This document shows, piece by piece, positions 39,088 to 46,993 of a DNA stretch of 64,000 nt; positions within the stretch are counted from its first letter, which is position 1; the number at the start of each line of letters is the position of its first letter. The stretch covers positions 1 to 64,000 of the forward strand of contig JACRCN010000003.1 of the NCBI GenBank assembly GCA_016219005.1, read 5' to 3'. The DNA is from Deltaproteobacteria bacterium (GTDB lineage: Bacteria > Desulfobacterota > Desulfobacteria > Desulfobacterales > SpSt-501). The notes beneath the pieces are model-generated. The model was not told where the DNA came from. It saw nothing but the letters and a program-made list of their open reading frames with translations, and searched no databases. Position numbers and translations under genes: made by a program.

Positions 39088-39202
39088 AAGCGATGATCTG
39101 TTCCAACCACTCGCTTGATTCTGGCCAGGGAATGGCCGGGTTATAGTCCGGGATGGCGCGCGGTGTGCTGACTCCGCAAACGATGACGCCTTGCTCCGCG
39201 GC
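39086..39202 (-). pseudogene. Possible C-terminal remnant of a lost gene
   Basis: On the minus strand an open stretch without its own start reads ALKEAAEQGVIVCGVSTPRA, then IPDYNPAIPWPESSEWLEQI and a TAA at 39088-39086. The composition is protein-like rather than random, but the frame is closed upstream at about 39203 by TAA. It may be a decayed gene end. I cannot name a family. Confidence 0.25.
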
Positions 39203-39207
39203 CTCCT

Positions 39208-39825
39208 TTAGGGCTTACGGCCTAACTCCTCGATACCTTCCCCGATGCTTTTAAACCACTTATTGACTTCTTCAGTGCCTGTTTTTACGCCTTTCGCTGT
39301 GCTTTTACCGAGCTTTTTGACCGCTTCTACGGAAGCCTGCGCACCTTCTTTTAGCTGGTTGCCAGACCACTTGGCCGCGCCCTCGAGACTTGCACCGGCT
39401 TTCTTGAGCGCATCGCTCGAATCCTTGCCCGCCTTTTTGGCCTCCTCCGCAGTCCTATGCCAGGCCTTGGCGAGCTCATGGTCCACCTTGCTATAGGCTG
39501 CATTCAACTCGTCGCTCGACTTAACGGTGCCCTTCTTGACATTTTGCCCGAGTTGGCCCAGTTCGTCACCGGCCTTCCTCACGCCCTCCTTGGCGTCCTT
39601 GGCGACTTTATCCGCCTCCTGCTCTACATAATCTGCTGCCTTGCCGATCTGCTCGGCCGCCTTGTTCATGTCTTTTTTAGCGAATGATTCATGGGCGGCT
39701 GCCATCGTCTTGTCGGGCTCGCCCGCGAAATCGGCAGGCGATGTCTGTGCGTAAACCGCCGGGATGCCGGCTACCAATGAAGTGACGATGAGCATGCTCA
39801 AAACTGAACAGACCTTCTTTGTCAT
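39208..39825 (-). CDS. Exported Lys/Ala-rich helical protein
   Basis: 205 residues. A signal peptide (1-26, VCSVLSMLIVTSLVAGIPAV...AQT) is followed by a single long helical region with repeated 11-residue-like periodicity (AAEQIGKAADYVEQEADKVA, KAGDELGQLGQNVKKGTVKS), resembling apolipoprotein/LEA-type amphipathic repeats. Likely periplasmic, maybe a stress or envelope-associated protein. GAGGGGGA lies 5 nt before ATG 39825; the Met at 39876 lies upstream of that ribosome site and would add 17 hydrophilic residues ahead of the signal peptide. Confidence 0.7.
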   Translation of the reverse strand: MTKKVCSVLSMLIVTSLVAGIPAVYAQTSPADFAGEPDKTMAAAHESFAKKDMNKAAEQIGKAADYVEQEADKVAKDAKEGVRKAGDELGQLGQNVKKGTVKSSDELNAAYSKVDHELAKAWHRTAEEAKKAGKDSSDALKKAGASLEGAAKWSGNQLKEGAQASVEAVKKLGKSTAKGVKTGTEEVNKWFKSIGEGIEELGRKP

Positions 39826-39985
39826 TTGAATCCCCCTCATTTCTTTCTGATACGCTTGAGCCTGACTATCATTCAAATTCCACCGCCCAAATCAGGATTA
39901 CGCATTAAGATTTGCATCCGTATCATAAGTTCAACTTAATACGGCCTTCGTTTTGTAAATGGGTCTGCTTTGTTATGCCATTTAT

Positions 39986-40462
39986 TCAATCTCTTCCGTC
40001 GTTATCGTTTCCGTCGCCACTCATCCACGGCGTACCCGTCGTGATGAAGACGACCTTGGTGTTCGGGTCGACGCTTATGCCGGCGCCCATGCTCGAATAC
40101 CAGACACCGATCCGGTCTCCTTTTGCATCCAGGATGTACGCACCGTATGTTCTGGAACCCGGAACCGGGAAACTCTCGACGAGTCCGACCACCTTCCGAA
40201 ACACCTCTGAACTTGGATCCACCTCGGTCCACATGATGTCCTCGATACGGTACTCGCGATTCAGGCCGAGCACGGCATACGGGGAGTTCTCCAGATACAG
40301 ATACCAGTATCGATAGTCCGAAGAAACGTGCAGCGTTTCAAAAGCCCGGCCGACTTCCGGGCTGTTCCGAAGCCATCCGAGATTGGCGAACGAACAAGCG
40401 GAAAAAAGAATCGTCAAGACGGCCGCAACCCCCAAATTATCCCTGACAATGTTTTTCGTCAT
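39986..40462 (-). CDS. Putative lipoprotein, unknown function
   Basis: 158 residues. The N-terminus is a signal peptide ending LFSAC (C23), an imperfect lipobox. The body (YRYWYLYLENSPYAVLGLNR, TEVDPSSEVFRKVVGLVESF) contains a WYSSM strand with an AKGDRIGVWYSS pattern and looks like a small beta-sandwich. It is not a family I recognise. It lies in the accessory stretch with other exported proteins. Confidence 0.6.
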   Translation of the reverse strand: MTKNIVRDNLGVAAVLTILFSACSFANLGWLRNSPEVGRAFETLHVSSDYRYWYLYLENSPYAVLGLNREYRIEDIMWTEVDPSSEVFRKVVGLVESFPVPGSRTYGAYILDAKGDRIGVWYSSMGAGISVDPNTKVVFITTGTPWMSGDGNDNDGRD

Positions 40463-40624
40463 GGAGATGTTCCTTTTCTACAGCCTTCGTTTTGGACAGA
40501 GTTTCGAATTATAGGTCCAGCGTACGAAAAATAGGACACATCTCAGAAAGATCAAATGAATCTATCGCCGCAGGATATTCTTTTGGTTGTAGCTGGTCGG
40601 CAGGATGGAAGGACTGCCGCATGA

Positions 40625-42718
40625 TCATTTTTCTTCTTTTTCTGGGAATTTTTGAGGGCCGGGCACTGTCTCACCATGCCTTGAGCAGGATGTGAAATAG
40701 GCCTTGAGGCTTTCCCAGGCGTGGCCGGGGTCTGCAGCGGCGACCGAATCGAGCAGGCAAGCCATGGTGCTCGGGCTGACTGTAACCGTGACTCCCGCCC
40801 CTGGCGGCTCGATGTTGCCGCTATCGTCAACAGCCCGGCTGAGCACCGTCAGCGTCCGAGGGCTGCCCGACTGCCAGGCATACGTCCAGTTCTGTGTTCT
40901 CTTGGCCAGGTGCCAGTTCGTACCTCCATCGACGGACACTTCCACCGCGGTCACCGTTCCGCCGCCCGCATCCGCGGCGGTGCCAGACACGACTACCGTC
41001 GAGAACGCCGGTACGATGCCCGAGACCGGCGCCCCGATCGTTGACGTCGGCGCCAAGGTGTCGGTCGAGGCCGACGACGAGACGAGGCCGCTCTGCAGCG
41101 TCCGCGGTTGCGCCCCCATGTCCGCCAGCAGGTTCACGGTCGCCTGCTGGATCGTCACGCTCGGCGTCGGGACAGCCGCTGTCGTCTTATCCGGGTCGTG
41201 GGTCACGTCGAGCGCCCACGACCACCGTATCGTCCCCGCGCCGAAAACGAGCGCGCCGCTCGCGTGCCGGTACAGCGTCAGCGCGTGCGTAATCGGGCCC
41301 GCGCCGTAGGTCGACCCGTTGTCGAGCAGCGTCGACCTTGAGTTGATCAGGCTCGTCGACAGCCGCATCAGCCCCGCCGGCCGGGCCCCGTTCTCCAGGT
41401 CCGCATCGTACTCATAGCCGATCACCCCCGGCGCCACCGTTGCCGACTGGCCGGCCGGCAATGAGGCGAGATTCGTCGACCGCCAGAACCGGAACCGCCC
41501 CTGGGTCGACGACACCGTCAGCGGCACCGGCGCGGTCGAGCAGCAATTGCCCAGGAAGATCGTGCCGGTCAAGGCATTCTCCGGCCGTCCGCCATCGGCC
41601 GGGGGACTGAACCGGGCATCCCGCCACGTGCCCGTCCAGACGTTGGGCAGCGGATCGATCTTCGCGTTCGCCTTTGTTTCCTTGTAGCACACCAGCGTCC
41701 GATACGGCGCATTCCCCGCCGCGATGCTGTTTTCCCAGCGCGTCTTCCAGAACACTTCGTCCCCGCTGAAGAACGCCAGGTGCACCCCCGCCGCCCGCGC
41801 CGCTTCGACGTTGGCCCGCTGCCCCGCAGACCAGTATTCGTCGTGCCCCACTGACAGGAAGACCCGGTGCCCCAACAGCTCCCCGCCGCGCCGGTCCGTG
41901 TCCACCCCCGCGGTGTAGCTCACGGAATAGCCGTTTGCTTCCAGCCACCGGATCATCGGATGCTCCGCGCCAAACAGCCACGCGCGTGCATACTGATTTC
42001 CGCGCGTCGCGAAGGGGCGGTTGTAGCTGACCTTGTAGGCCCGCTTGGCAGGCCATCCAGTATAGAGACTGTTGCCGCCGTAGTCGTTGTATGCCTGCCA
42101 GGTCGTATCCGACGTCTGGAACAGCAGGTCCGACCGGCCGTCGTCATCCCGCACGATGAAGACGATGTGACTGGCACCACCCGTATCCGGGCGGACCAGC
42201 CTCGCAAGATAGACACCCGAGGCGGCCGTCGCCGGCACCGCCCACGACGCCGACTCCTCCCAGCCGCCGCAGTCCAGCAGGCCCGTCGCGGGATCGCTCA
42301 GGCAGGCCGGCTGGCTCTGCGGCAACGTTGCCGTCGGCAGCACGGTCGTGACCTTGCGCGCCCCGAACCCGCCGTAATACCCGAGGCGATAAACATCCAG
42401 GCGATAGTTTGCTGCCGTCGTCTTGACCTTGAAGCTGATTGTCTCGCCGTGATTCACGCTGATCTCGGTTGCAAACCCCTGAATACTGGGATCCCCCGCG
42501 CCGACGATGTCCCACTCGCTCGCCGGCGCGCCGGGCTGCAGGTTTTCACACACAATCGGATTGCCGTTCGGCAGCTCACACGGCCCCGGCTCCTGCGCGC
42601 GTGGTGCGCTCCCCGCGCCGCCAATCAAGGCCGCTCCAAACGCCATCGCGACGAGGACTATCTTCTGTGCTCTAAAGTGAATAGCCAAGGGCGAGTCGCT
42701 TTCTGTCGTCAGTCCCAT
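40625..42718 (-). CDS. Secreted protein with N,N-dimethylformamidase beta-like domain
   Basis: About 697 residues. A signal peptide (KIVLVAMAFGAALIGGAGSA) precedes a large domain (about 75-540) like the C-terminal domain of N,N-dimethylformamidase large subunit (DmfA2-like): YRLDVYRLGYYGGFGARKV, YNDYGGNSLY, SVGHDEYWSAGQR, FFSGDEVFWKTRWE. After about 560 an Ig-like repeat follows (VVVSGTAADAGGGTVTAVEV). Such proteins are widespread; the real activity of this group is unknown. The ATG at 42718 is used; GTG 42736 and TTG 42688 are alternatives. Confidence 0.7.
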   Translation of the reverse strand: MGLTTESDSPLAIHFRAQKIVLVAMAFGAALIGGAGSAPRAQEPGPCELPNGNPIVCENLQPGAPASEWDIVGAGDPSIQGFATEISVNHGETISFKVKTTAANYRLDVYRLGYYGGFGARKVTTVLPTATLPQSQPACLSDPATGLLDCGGWEESASWAVPATAASGVYLARLVRPDTGGASHIVFIVRDDDGRSDLLFQTSDTTWQAYNDYGGNSLYTGWPAKRAYKVSYNRPFATRGNQYARAWLFGAEHPMIRWLEANGYSVSYTAGVDTDRRGGELLGHRVFLSVGHDEYWSAGQRANVEAARAAGVHLAFFSGDEVFWKTRWENSIAAGNAPYRTLVCYKETKANAKIDPLPNVWTGTWRDARFSPPADGGRPENALTGTIFLGNCCSTAPVPLTVSSTQGRFRFWRSTNLASLPAGQSATVAPGVIGYEYDADLENGARPAGLMRLSTSLINSRSTLLDNGSTYGAGPITHALTLYRHASGALVFGAGTIRWSWALDVTHDPDKTTAAVPTPSVTIQQATVNLLADMGAQPRTLQSGLVSSSASTDTLAPTSTIGAPVSGIVPAFSTVVVSGTAADAGGGTVTAVEVSVDGGTNWHLAKRTQNWTYAWQSGSPRTLTVLSRAVDDSGNIEPPGAGVTVTVSPSTMACLLDSVAAADPGHAWESLKAYFTSCSRHGETVPGPQKFPEKEEK

Positions 42719-42818
42719 CACGGTCGCACACCGCACAACCCGAGAAGGAACTGAGCTGGTTGGCCAATTCTACGCATAGACTATTGGCACGCTTTGATTG
42801 AAATTTGTCTTGTACCAT
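42672..42818 (-). CDS. Candidate 48-residue leader ORF
   Basis: AGGAGG lies 6 nt before ATG 42818, the best ribosome site for 2 kb, opening a 48-codon frame that overlaps the 5' end of the DMF-like gene and stops at 42672. The peptide (MVQDKFQSKRANSLC...) is not obviously protein-like; the ribosome site and overlap suggest translational coupling of the exported protein downstream. Confidence 0.35.
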   Translation of the reverse strand: MVQDKFQSKRANSLCVELANQLSSFSGCAVCDRDGTDDRKRLALGYSL

Positions 42819-42945
42819 GATCCACCTCCTGGGGCGGAAGGTTTGGCAAAATCCGGAATGAGAGAGGGTCTCCAAAATAAAACCCGCTGAGATTGGGACC
42901 ACCTAACGAAATCAAAGTCCGCTTCAGGTACGGTGGAAATATTTT

Positions 42946-43698
42946 TCACTTAAATTCTTCTATTTTCATTTTTAATTCCTTTATCCAAATTTTATACCCA
43001 TAATAATTTAAGTGTACCCCGTCACCGATGTGATATTCATTCGATAAGTTGCCCGTTTCATCTTTTAACAACTTGGCAATGTTAATGAAATTAACATTTG
43101 AATATTTAGAACATAATTGTTTTAAGCCAGAATTAAGTTGATCAATTCTCTCGTTGCTTCTCCCTTGCTGTTTATAAAAATTTTCGTTAACTGGATGTAC
43201 AGCGCTAAAAACTATATCAATGTTTGGAGGAATAGAGTTAATGATATTTTCGTTATTCTTTATAACTTCATTAGGGTCCATCATACTTAGATCATTAAGC
43301 CCTATCGCAATTATGACGATTTTTGCCCGTCTAATTGATGAATACTGTTTAAGCCTTTTGGTGATTGCAAGTGACGTGTCATTGCCAATGCCAAAATTAA
43401 CTCCTAATGGCGTTATTGCCGAAACAGGAAGACTTTGCGTTAAACTATCACCCATGAAAATTATTGCATTTTCCGGAATGTTACTATCCATCATGCTATG
43501 ATAGGCTATCATAGCATGATAACGTTCTGTAAGCTCTGGCTTTAAATCTGCTTCAGAATAACGTTCTGTAAGCTCTGGTTTTAAATTTATTAAACCGAAC
43601 TTAGTCTGGACACGGCCTATAAAATCTGATTTTAATAAAACCAGAACAACAAAAGCATGAACTAACAAAACGTAAATTATAAACACTTTTTTTGGCAT
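42946..43698 (-). CDS. SGNH/GDSL hydrolase, AT-rich
   Basis: 250 residues. One N-terminal TM/signal anchor (about 5-22). Block I GDSLTQ (S85), then GIGND, GLND and a final DGVHLN give Ser, Gly, Asn and the Asp/His of an SGNH esterase. A 13-residue unit LKPELTERYSEAD is directly duplicated in part (39-nt DNA duplication). The codon use is clearly AT-rich against all neighbours, so it was probably acquired horizontally. It may deacetylate a glycan; substrate unknown. Confidence 0.82.
   Translation of the reverse strand: MPKKVFIIYVLLVHAFVVLVLLKSDFIGRVQTKFGLINLKPELTERYSEADLKPELTERYHAMIAYHSMMDSNIPENAIIFMGDSLTQSLPVSAITPLGVNFGIGNDTSLAITKRLKQYSSIRRAKIVIIAIGLNDLSMMDPNEVIKNNENIINSIPPNIDIVFSAVHPVNENFYKQQGRSNERIDQLNSGLKQLCSKYSNVNFINIAKLLKDETGNLSNEYHIGDGVHLNYYGYKIWIKELKMKIEEFK
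43490..43520. repeat. 31-bp perfect palindrome inside the SGNH gene
   Basis: ATCATGCTATGATAG (43490-43504), one base, CTATCATAGCATGAT (43506-43520). Arms are exactly complementary. It codes for part of the region between the TM anchor and GDSL. Confidence 0.9.
43521..43590. repeat. 39-nt direct duplication in the SGNH gene
   Basis: AACGTTCTGTAAGCTCTGG starts at 43521 and again at 43560, a 39-nt spacing, giving the 13-residue protein repeat. The second copy differs by one base near its end. Confidence 0.85.
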
Positions 43699-43818
43699 AA
43701 TTTATTTAATCCCAACAATTATCATGCCGTCTAAATGAAACAGCAAACACAGATCGTCTCCTTAATGGTTAAATGGTGAGAGCGTCCCGGAATGTCTCCA
43801 GTATGTCTGCGCCCTCCG

Positions 43819-44379
43819 CTATTGGGCGGCGAGTGACCAGAGCATTTCTTTCGTTGTAGCGATCGCTTCACCCGGTTTAGCTGCTTTTATCCCTTTGAAA
43901 TGCAGCGAAACCCCTCGTCCCTGGCAGGCCTCGACCAACTCCTGGATGAGCACACCTCGCCCGGGTTCCTCTTGCCTCTCTGCCCAGATCGTTTCTACAC
44001 CGCAGGTAGGCGAGCCATTGATGCCAAGCATTCCGCCGACCTCGAACCCGTTCTTCAAGTATTCCTGAACCTGATATGCCGCCTCCTCTGCAATTTGGCG
44101 GCAACATGACCTTCCCGCGTTCTCGGACATCAACCGCGCGACTCGGGTGTCTTCCGCTTCGATCGTGCGGGCCGACTGCCTGTCGACGCGTCGGTCCAGC
44201 CCAAGATGCATGAGTTCAGGACAGGGCAACTGCACGATGCCGCAGCCTGCGCTCATCAGAAGTTCCGCCACCCCCTTTATTGGACCTGGATAATAGGCAC
44301 AGCCATCGATCTTCGAATTCTGATTTAAAATGCAATGTGCAACCAGAACGATCATTTTGCTTCTCTTGTCCTTGAACAT
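43819..44379 (-). CDS. TudS-related [4Fe-4S] desulfidase (DUF523-like)
   Basis: 186 residues. Three cysteines C16 (AHCILNQNSK), C53 (LPCPE) and C126 (SPTCGVET) match the open-site [4Fe-4S] desulfidase group related to TudS/DUF523, in which an all-Cys3 cluster removes sulfur from thiolated substrates such as thiouracil. AGGG lies 7 nt before ATG 44379; a TTG at 44385 is an alternative. It is alone in the accessory stretch. The substrate is unknown. Confidence 0.75.
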   Translation of the reverse strand: MFKDKRSKMIVLVAHCILNQNSKIDGCAYYPGPIKGVAELLMSAGCGIVQLPCPELMHLGLDRRVDRQSARTIEAEDTRVARLMSENAGRSCCRQIAEEAAYQVQEYLKNGFEVGGMLGINGSPTCGVETIWAERQEEPGRGVLIQELVEACQGRGVSLHFKGIKAAKPGEAIATTKEMLWSLAAQ

Positions 44380-44660
44380 AGCCAAGCCCTCGTTCCTAAC
44401 TTCAACCGTACAAAGCCTTCACCGCCTCTCCCGGACTATTTTAAGGATTCGTAAGCGCAAAGACCTCGCCTGATATTCTGGTTTATCGCAATAGGAAACG
44501 CATTGCGTCATCGATCCACAATAGGTGTGTTGAGCGATTGTGTTTAGCGGTCGATATCGCATATTTCTTAGGGGCGAGTTTTCGCTGATATTTCCAACAG
44601 TTGAGTTCAGCGGCGGCCGAAGGCAGTCCGCTGGAAAGCAGGGTTCCCATTGAATTCGGA

Positions 44661-46454
44661 TCATTCTTCTTTTCCCATTTTGCGGGTTTTGGCATCGGCG
44701 CCGCCAGCTTGTGCGGCTTCGATTGCAAGCGAGCGGATGCGGCGGCTGTACTCTGTCTTCAGCGCCGACAGGTACTGCCCATCGATCGGGCCTTTCCAGG
44801 TCACGACCTCCGAGAACCGCCGCGGGATCACGACGCGCTCGGGCTCGTAGCCCGTTTCCAGCCGCAGCCGCCAGCGCTCGCTCTGGATCCGCCGCGACAC
44901 CGTTAGGACGTTCTCGGCCAACCGGGTGTAGCCCACCGCCTTCAGGCAGTCCGCCAGGCGGGCTTCGGAGTAAATCCCGCGTGCGAACAGGCAGGACACC
45001 ATGGCGGTAAGAAAGCAGCGGCTGGCTTCATCGGTTATAAGGAACTCGACGGCCTTGACTGCGTCCTTATCGGTGTGCTTCTGGTCGAAGGAGTAACCGC
45101 CGGAATCCAAATGGGAGTGCCTGAGCCCCAGGGCCTGGGAGACGAAGAAAACTTCGCCGGTCGCGTAGCCTGCCATCTCCTGCCCCAGCACGCAGGCGAA
45201 GTCCTTACCGCCGAAACGCTCGGCGGCTCTCAGCGTGCCGGAGGCGAGCAGGCGGTAGAACTCGTTTTCCCCGCGCGCCAGATGCCACATGGCCTGCTGG
45301 TAGGCGGCCGCGTCCCCGAAACGCAGGGGCACGATGGTTTCGGCCTTGGAGACGAGGCCCTTTTCGCTCGCCTCTGTGGCCCAGGCCAGCGCTACACCGG
45401 CCGACATCACGTCCAGACCCACCTTGTCCGCTTCCTCCATGATGTCGAGAGCCGCGAAGGGGTCGGTCACCGCCAGCATGCAGCCAACGGCGAAAATCGG
45501 CTCGTGGTCATAGGACACCTGGCGGTAGAGGTACTGGTTGGGTTCCATGAATTTCTCGCGTACGAACCCCAGGTGGATGCAGCCGACCGGGCAGCCGGCG
45601 CAGGCCGCGTTGCGCAGCAGCGTCTTCTCCGCGAATTTTTCCCCGCTGATCTCGACGGCCGACGGGTCGCTCGTGCGTTGCAGGTTGCGGAAGGGAAGTG
45701 CCTTGAGCTCGTTCATCACGATCACGTTCTCTGCCGTCCCCAGGTTGTGATACTTGTGCATCATCTCGGTGCCGGTCAGGAGGCTATAGACGTCCTGGAA
45801 AAGCTTGGGGTAGTCCTTGCCCTCCGGCAGCGGGAAGGACCCGTCTCCCTGGATGGCGATGCCCTTGAGGTTCTTGGCGCCCATAACGGCGCCTGCGCCC
45901 AGGCGGCCGAAGTGGCGGTAGGTGTCGACGATGATGCCGGCCATGGCCGAAAGGGCCTCGCCTGCCGGCCCGATGCGCAGGATGCTGCGATGTCCGGCGC
46001 CGGGGAACATGCGACGGAAGAGCTTGCCCGTGGCGTGGATGTCGAAACCGCGCATGAAGTGCACATCCTTGACTTCCATGTGGCGGGAGCCGATGGAAAG
46101 GCAGCTGAGGGTGCGTGCCTTGCCCGTGATGACCAGGGCGTCGAGGTCGACAAAGCGCAAAGCGAGGGCCGAGCGTCCACCGCCGTGGCTCTCGGCGAAC
46201 TGGTCGTGGTAGGGGGACTTGAACGCGCAGACCGTTTTGCTCATGAGGGGGAAGAGGCCGGTCAGCGGCCCGATGGCGAAAATGAGCGGCTGGCCGGGGT
46301 CGTCCCAGGGTTTGTCCGGCCGGGCGAACTTGGAAAACAGGAGAGCCGCCAGGCCGCTGCCACCCGCGTAAAGATCACGGCCCTCCAGCGTCTGGATCTC
46401 GCCCCGCCCCGTGTTCAGGTCAACCCGCATCACGCGAAAATGGTCCCGGATCAT
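44661..46454 (-). CDS. Tungsten aldehyde/GAP ferredoxin oxidoreductase, large subunit (GOR-L-like)
   Basis: 597 residues, AOR family. C285/C288/C292 (CAGCPVGC) and a later Cys in FLTAMVSCLF give the [4Fe-4S] centre; the N-terminal part has the pterin motifs (LNTGRGEI, YAGGSGLAA, GRLGAGAVMGAKNLKGIA). It oxidises an aldehyde with ferredoxin reduction. The start ATG 46454 overlaps the stop of the four-cluster ferredoxin gene (ATGA). Pairing of a 65-kDa AOR-type subunit with a small polyferredoxin inside a glycolytic gene run resembles the Caldicellulosiruptor GOR (glyceraldehyde-3-phosphate oxidoreductase). A plain aldehyde oxidase is the alternative. Confidence 0.85.
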   Translation of the reverse strand: MIRDHFRVMRVDLNTGRGEIQTLEGRDLYAGGSGLAALLFSKFARPDKPWDDPGQPLIFAIGPLTGLFPLMSKTVCAFKSPYHDQFAESHGGGRSALALRFVDLDALVITGKARTLSCLSIGSRHMEVKDVHFMRGFDIHATGKLFRRMFPGAGHRSILRIGPAGEALSAMAGIIVDTYRHFGRLGAGAVMGAKNLKGIAIQGDGSFPLPEGKDYPKLFQDVYSLLTGTEMMHKYHNLGTAENVIVMNELKALPFRNLQRTSDPSAVEISGEKFAEKTLLRNAACAGCPVGCIHLGFVREKFMEPNQYLYRQVSYDHEPIFAVGCMLAVTDPFAALDIMEEADKVGLDVMSAGVALAWATEASEKGLVSKAETIVPLRFGDAAAYQQAMWHLARGENEFYRLLASGTLRAAERFGGKDFACVLGQEMAGYATGEVFFVSQALGLRHSHLDSGGYSFDQKHTDKDAVKAVEFLITDEASRCFLTAMVSCLFARGIYSEARLADCLKAVGYTRLAENVLTVSRRIQSERWRLRLETGYEPERVVIPRRFSEVVTWKGPIDGQYLSALKTEYSRRIRSLAIEAAQAGGADAKTRKMGKEE

Positions 46455-46894
46455 GATTCCCCTCCGCCGCCCGCCTCTGCGGCGGCCGCTTCGCCCCCGA
46501 TCTCCTTGTGCTCCAGGCAGTCGTGGGGGCAGAAGGGCACGCAGCGGCCGCAGTGGATGCACACGAAGGGCTCCCCGTCTGGCGCCAGGTAGACGGCATC
46601 CACCGGGCAGGCGCGGGCGCACTCCCCGCAGCGGATGCAGAGCTTCTTGCGGACGACCACCCCGCCGCCCTTGCGCTGCGAGTAGGCGCCGGTGGGGCAG
46701 GCGGCGGCGCAGGGCGCCGGGTAGCAGGCGAGGCAGGTGCGGGCCTCGAAACCGGTGGACAGGCCGCCGGAGGAGGCGATGCGGATGCCGGCCGTGTTCC
46801 AGGACAGGTTCTTGTTCACTTGGCGTGCGCAGGCAAGCGAGCAGGAGTGGCAGCCGATGCAGCGTTCCATGCGGGGGGCGGTGAGGATTTTCAT
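46451..46894 (-). CDS. Four-cluster polyferredoxin (GOR-S/HycB-like)
   Basis: 147 residues with sixteen cysteines in four motifs: CIGCHSCSLAC, CLACYPAPCAAAC, CIRCGECARAC and CIHCGRCVPFC, i.e. four [4Fe-4S] clusters. The last 15 residues are Ala/Gly/Glu. It is the electron-transfer subunit for the coupled tungsten enzyme, linking it to ferredoxin. AAAGGAG is 6 nt before the ATG. It follows pgi after 99 nt. Confidence 0.9.
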   Translation of the reverse strand: MKILTAPRMERCIGCHSCSLACARQVNKNLSWNTAGIRIASSGGLSTGFEARTCLACYPAPCAAACPTGAYSQRKGGGVVVRKKLCIRCGECARACPVDAVYLAPDGEPFVCIHCGRCVPFCPHDCLEHKEIGGEAAAAEAGGGGES

Positions 46895-46993
46895 GCCGGA
46901 CTCCTTTTACGCGTTAGCGCACATCAACAGCGCTGATAAGTCGGCAAAGAGAATAGGAGTTATCTCATAATTTTTAACTCTAGGCCCCGGGCG

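Noticed and set aside
44419-44664. 81-codon minus-strand frame after the GOR large subunit
   Set aside because: No ribosome site, unlike-protein composition, partly overlapping the end of a well-supported gene; treated as non-coding.
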